Assembly (NCBI GenBank): GCA_009760855.2 | Contig: WPIO01000007.1 | Span: forward strand, 2,595,001 to 2,650,000 | Source: Cristatella mucedo | Lineage: Eukaryota; Bryozoa; Phylactolaemata; Cristatellidae | Length of the DNA: 55,000 nucleotides | Reading direction: 5' to 3' | Part shown: positions 53,685 to 55,000 of the stretch, piece after piece | Layout: each line of letters begins with the position of its first letter | Position numbering within the stretch: position 1 is the stretch's first letter | Position numbers and translations under genes: made by a program | Notes under the pieces: generated by a model | Told to the model about the DNA's origin: nothing | The model's database searches: none | What the model saw: the letters and a program-made list of their open reading frames with translations, nothing else

Positions 53685-53818
53685 TCGCTCTTCACAGCCC
53701 AAGTCGTGGGTTCGAGTTCTACAGCAGGCAAACCTGTATTGTCCACTGCAAGCGGTGGCGATAGCCGTTAAGGCTCTTCTGCCGCTAAGCAAATGAGAAG
53801 CTGTTAAACAGGCTAATC
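53685..53818 (+). mobile_element. SINE-A variant nested in SINE-B
   Basis: AAGGTGCTCGCTCTTCACAG, B box region GTGGGTTCGAGTTC, GATAGCCGTTAAGGCTCTTC and GTTAAACAGGCTAAT end. Confidence 0.88.
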
Positions 53819-53882
53819 TGTATTCTATGTGAAGCGCCTTACTAGAGATTAAATTATCTTAGGACGCTCTACATGTGAAGTA

Positions 53883-54112
<230 letters not shown>

Positions 54113-54114
<2 letters not shown>

Positions 54115-54320
54115 ATGCCCGCAGTCCGTCGGGTTGATAAGCAGCCTACAGAGCTGATTTAAACCAGTTTGAATTTTCCAGCGTTTGCTTTAAGGGAAGG
54201 GCACCCAGAGAGGTTGGCTTGAAACTAGAACTGCGACGAGGTGCAGCACGGAATGCCTTCGAATAGTGCTTCTAAGCTTGGCCGTCCAGTTGGACAGATC
54301 CTGTAGGTCTGCTTTTCAAG
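54113..54320. other. Spacer
   Basis: Nothing recognised. Confidence 0.45.
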
Positions 54321-54478
54321 CCGCGCTGGTTTGATCAGGTGCGTAAGGTGCTCGCCTCGTCCGCGGTTAAGTTAAAAGTATTCGATGACCGAGACTATGG
54401 GCTCGAGCCCCATGCATATGTGAAGCACTTGAAGAGAGATTAAGTTCTCTTAGGGCACTCTACAAATGATTTATATTT
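54321..54478 (+). mobile_element. SINE-B
   Basis: AGCCGCGCTGGTTTGATCAG start, GGGCTCGAGCCCCATGCATA (B-box region) and AGAGAGATTAAGTTCTCTTA tail. An extra 20 bp or so separates the A and B boxes. Confidence 0.9.
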
Positions 54479-54944
54479 ATATTTTAAAGCGCACGCTTAC
54501 CCGCACGCTTCTCTAGCCTCTCTCTTCCGCGAGAACTCTTTAGCTTCTTTTAAACATAACTGGCAGCCGTTTCTGGATGCAGACGCTGATTCTACCTCTC
54601 AAAGAATCACCTTCTGTGATCATATCTTCAGTATCTCTAGAAATACGATTGAATCCATTTTCCAAAGTCTGACTATCCGAAAAAGCGTCATCTGGGAGTG
54701 TCTAAAAAAGAGTCCGCAACCCATTTGTCGAGCCTCAGGTCACGTCCGGGGGGGGCTACTGGGCAGAGTCGCGTAACTGCCAGCAAAAAACCTCAGTAAC
54801 CTCCGTATGGGCAAAAAGCGACGCAGCTCGCCGAAGGCGCGCCTCTCAGAAAGGTTCTTTAGCCCACGTGAAAAATTGTTGTCACCCATGTCCGATAGAG
54901 CTCGAGCTTCAGTGTAGGCGGCTCGCCGCCCGGAACTCGCGCGC
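54479..54944. other. No recognisable gene
   Basis: Unassigned; poly-G run at about 54748-54754. Confidence 0.45.
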
Positions 54945-55000
54945 TATCACTAGCCATTCGATCGTGCTTCCTTTGCAGCAAATGTACAGAAGTGCCTAGA
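54945..55000 (+). mobile_element. LINE 3' UTR and tail start, cut by window end
   Basis: ATCACTAGCCATTCGATCGT, then GCAGCAAATGTACAGAAGTG and CCTAGA. Same subfamily as the copy at 14.5 kb. Confidence 0.8.

Larger units (their letters stand above)
53371..53877 (+). mobile_element. SINE-B split by two SINE-A insertions
   Basis: The SINE-B head (CCGCGCCGGTTTGGCCCAGT, 53371-53392) is interrupted by SINE-A, then continues as AGGTGCTCGCCACGAACC ... CAGCCCCGTGGCACATGTC (53574-53661), is interrupted again, and ends with the tail TGTGAAGCGCCTTACTAGAG ... TTAGGACGCTCTAC (53829-53872). Confidence 0.85.

Overview
This window reads as intergenic or intronic DNA of a repeat-rich metazoan, most likely an invertebrate. 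The evidence is the L2/CR1-like LINEs ending in (ATT)n, two tRNA-derived SINE families, R2-type and Ty3/Gypsy remnants, long GA, CA, CTG and TA microsatellites, CpG-rich islands and eukaryotic splice-donor motifs. There are no operons, ribosome binding sites, rRNA or free-standing tRNA genes. I cannot name the species or phylum.

Most of what can be recognised is transposon-derived. One LINE family (here LINE-A) occurs at least a dozen times. The best copy (39.37-41.09 kb, +) keeps the reverse-transcriptase motifs including YADD and is broken by one frameshift. The other copies are 5'-truncated or heavily decayed (1.8, 3.2, 8.5, 17.7, 22.6, 33.3, 36.1, 42-43, 48.1 and 51.3 kb, plus tail-only pieces). 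Two minus-strand copies at 5.1-6.5 and 16-17.3 kb belong to the same broad clade but are too diverged to assign. Two SINE families are scattered through the window. SINE-A is about 165 bp and ends near AATCAGCTA. SINE-B is about 145 bp and carries a 3' hairpin tail nearly identical to the LINE-A tail, so LINE-A is the likely mobiliser of SINE-B. SINEs have inserted into a LINE (48.5 kb), into an unnamed repeated protein gene (21.0 kb) and into each other (53.4-53.9 kb).

Other mobile remnants are the C-terminal end of an R2/NeSL-type LINE with its restriction-like endonuclease motifs, split by a CA/CAGA microsatellite (9.34-10.29 kb, -); a short Ty3/Gypsy-like integrase piece (11.25-11.45 kb, -); and a decayed copy of a protein family repeated in many invertebrate genomes (20.4-21.7 kb, +).

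No host gene can be established. The best host-like signals are a possible first coding exon in a CpG-rich stretch at 12.07-12.12 kb (good start context, 17 codons, strong splice donor) and a phase-compatible exon-like segment at 15.22-15.29 kb with a weak look-alike 650 bp downstream. CpG-rich blocks at 27.9-29.4 and 45.7-46.3 kb could be promoters. Long simple repeats include a GA tract of about 530 bp (44.3-44.8 kb), a pyrimidine minisatellite with a 27-bp unit (50.1-50.8 kb) and a CA/TA/TG inverted microsatellite (53.9-54.1 kb).

No wholly new biological system is evident. The most useful observations are the shared LINE/SINE tail, the nested SINEs, a telomere-like repeat inside a LINE, the R2-type remnant and the decayed invertebrate gene family.
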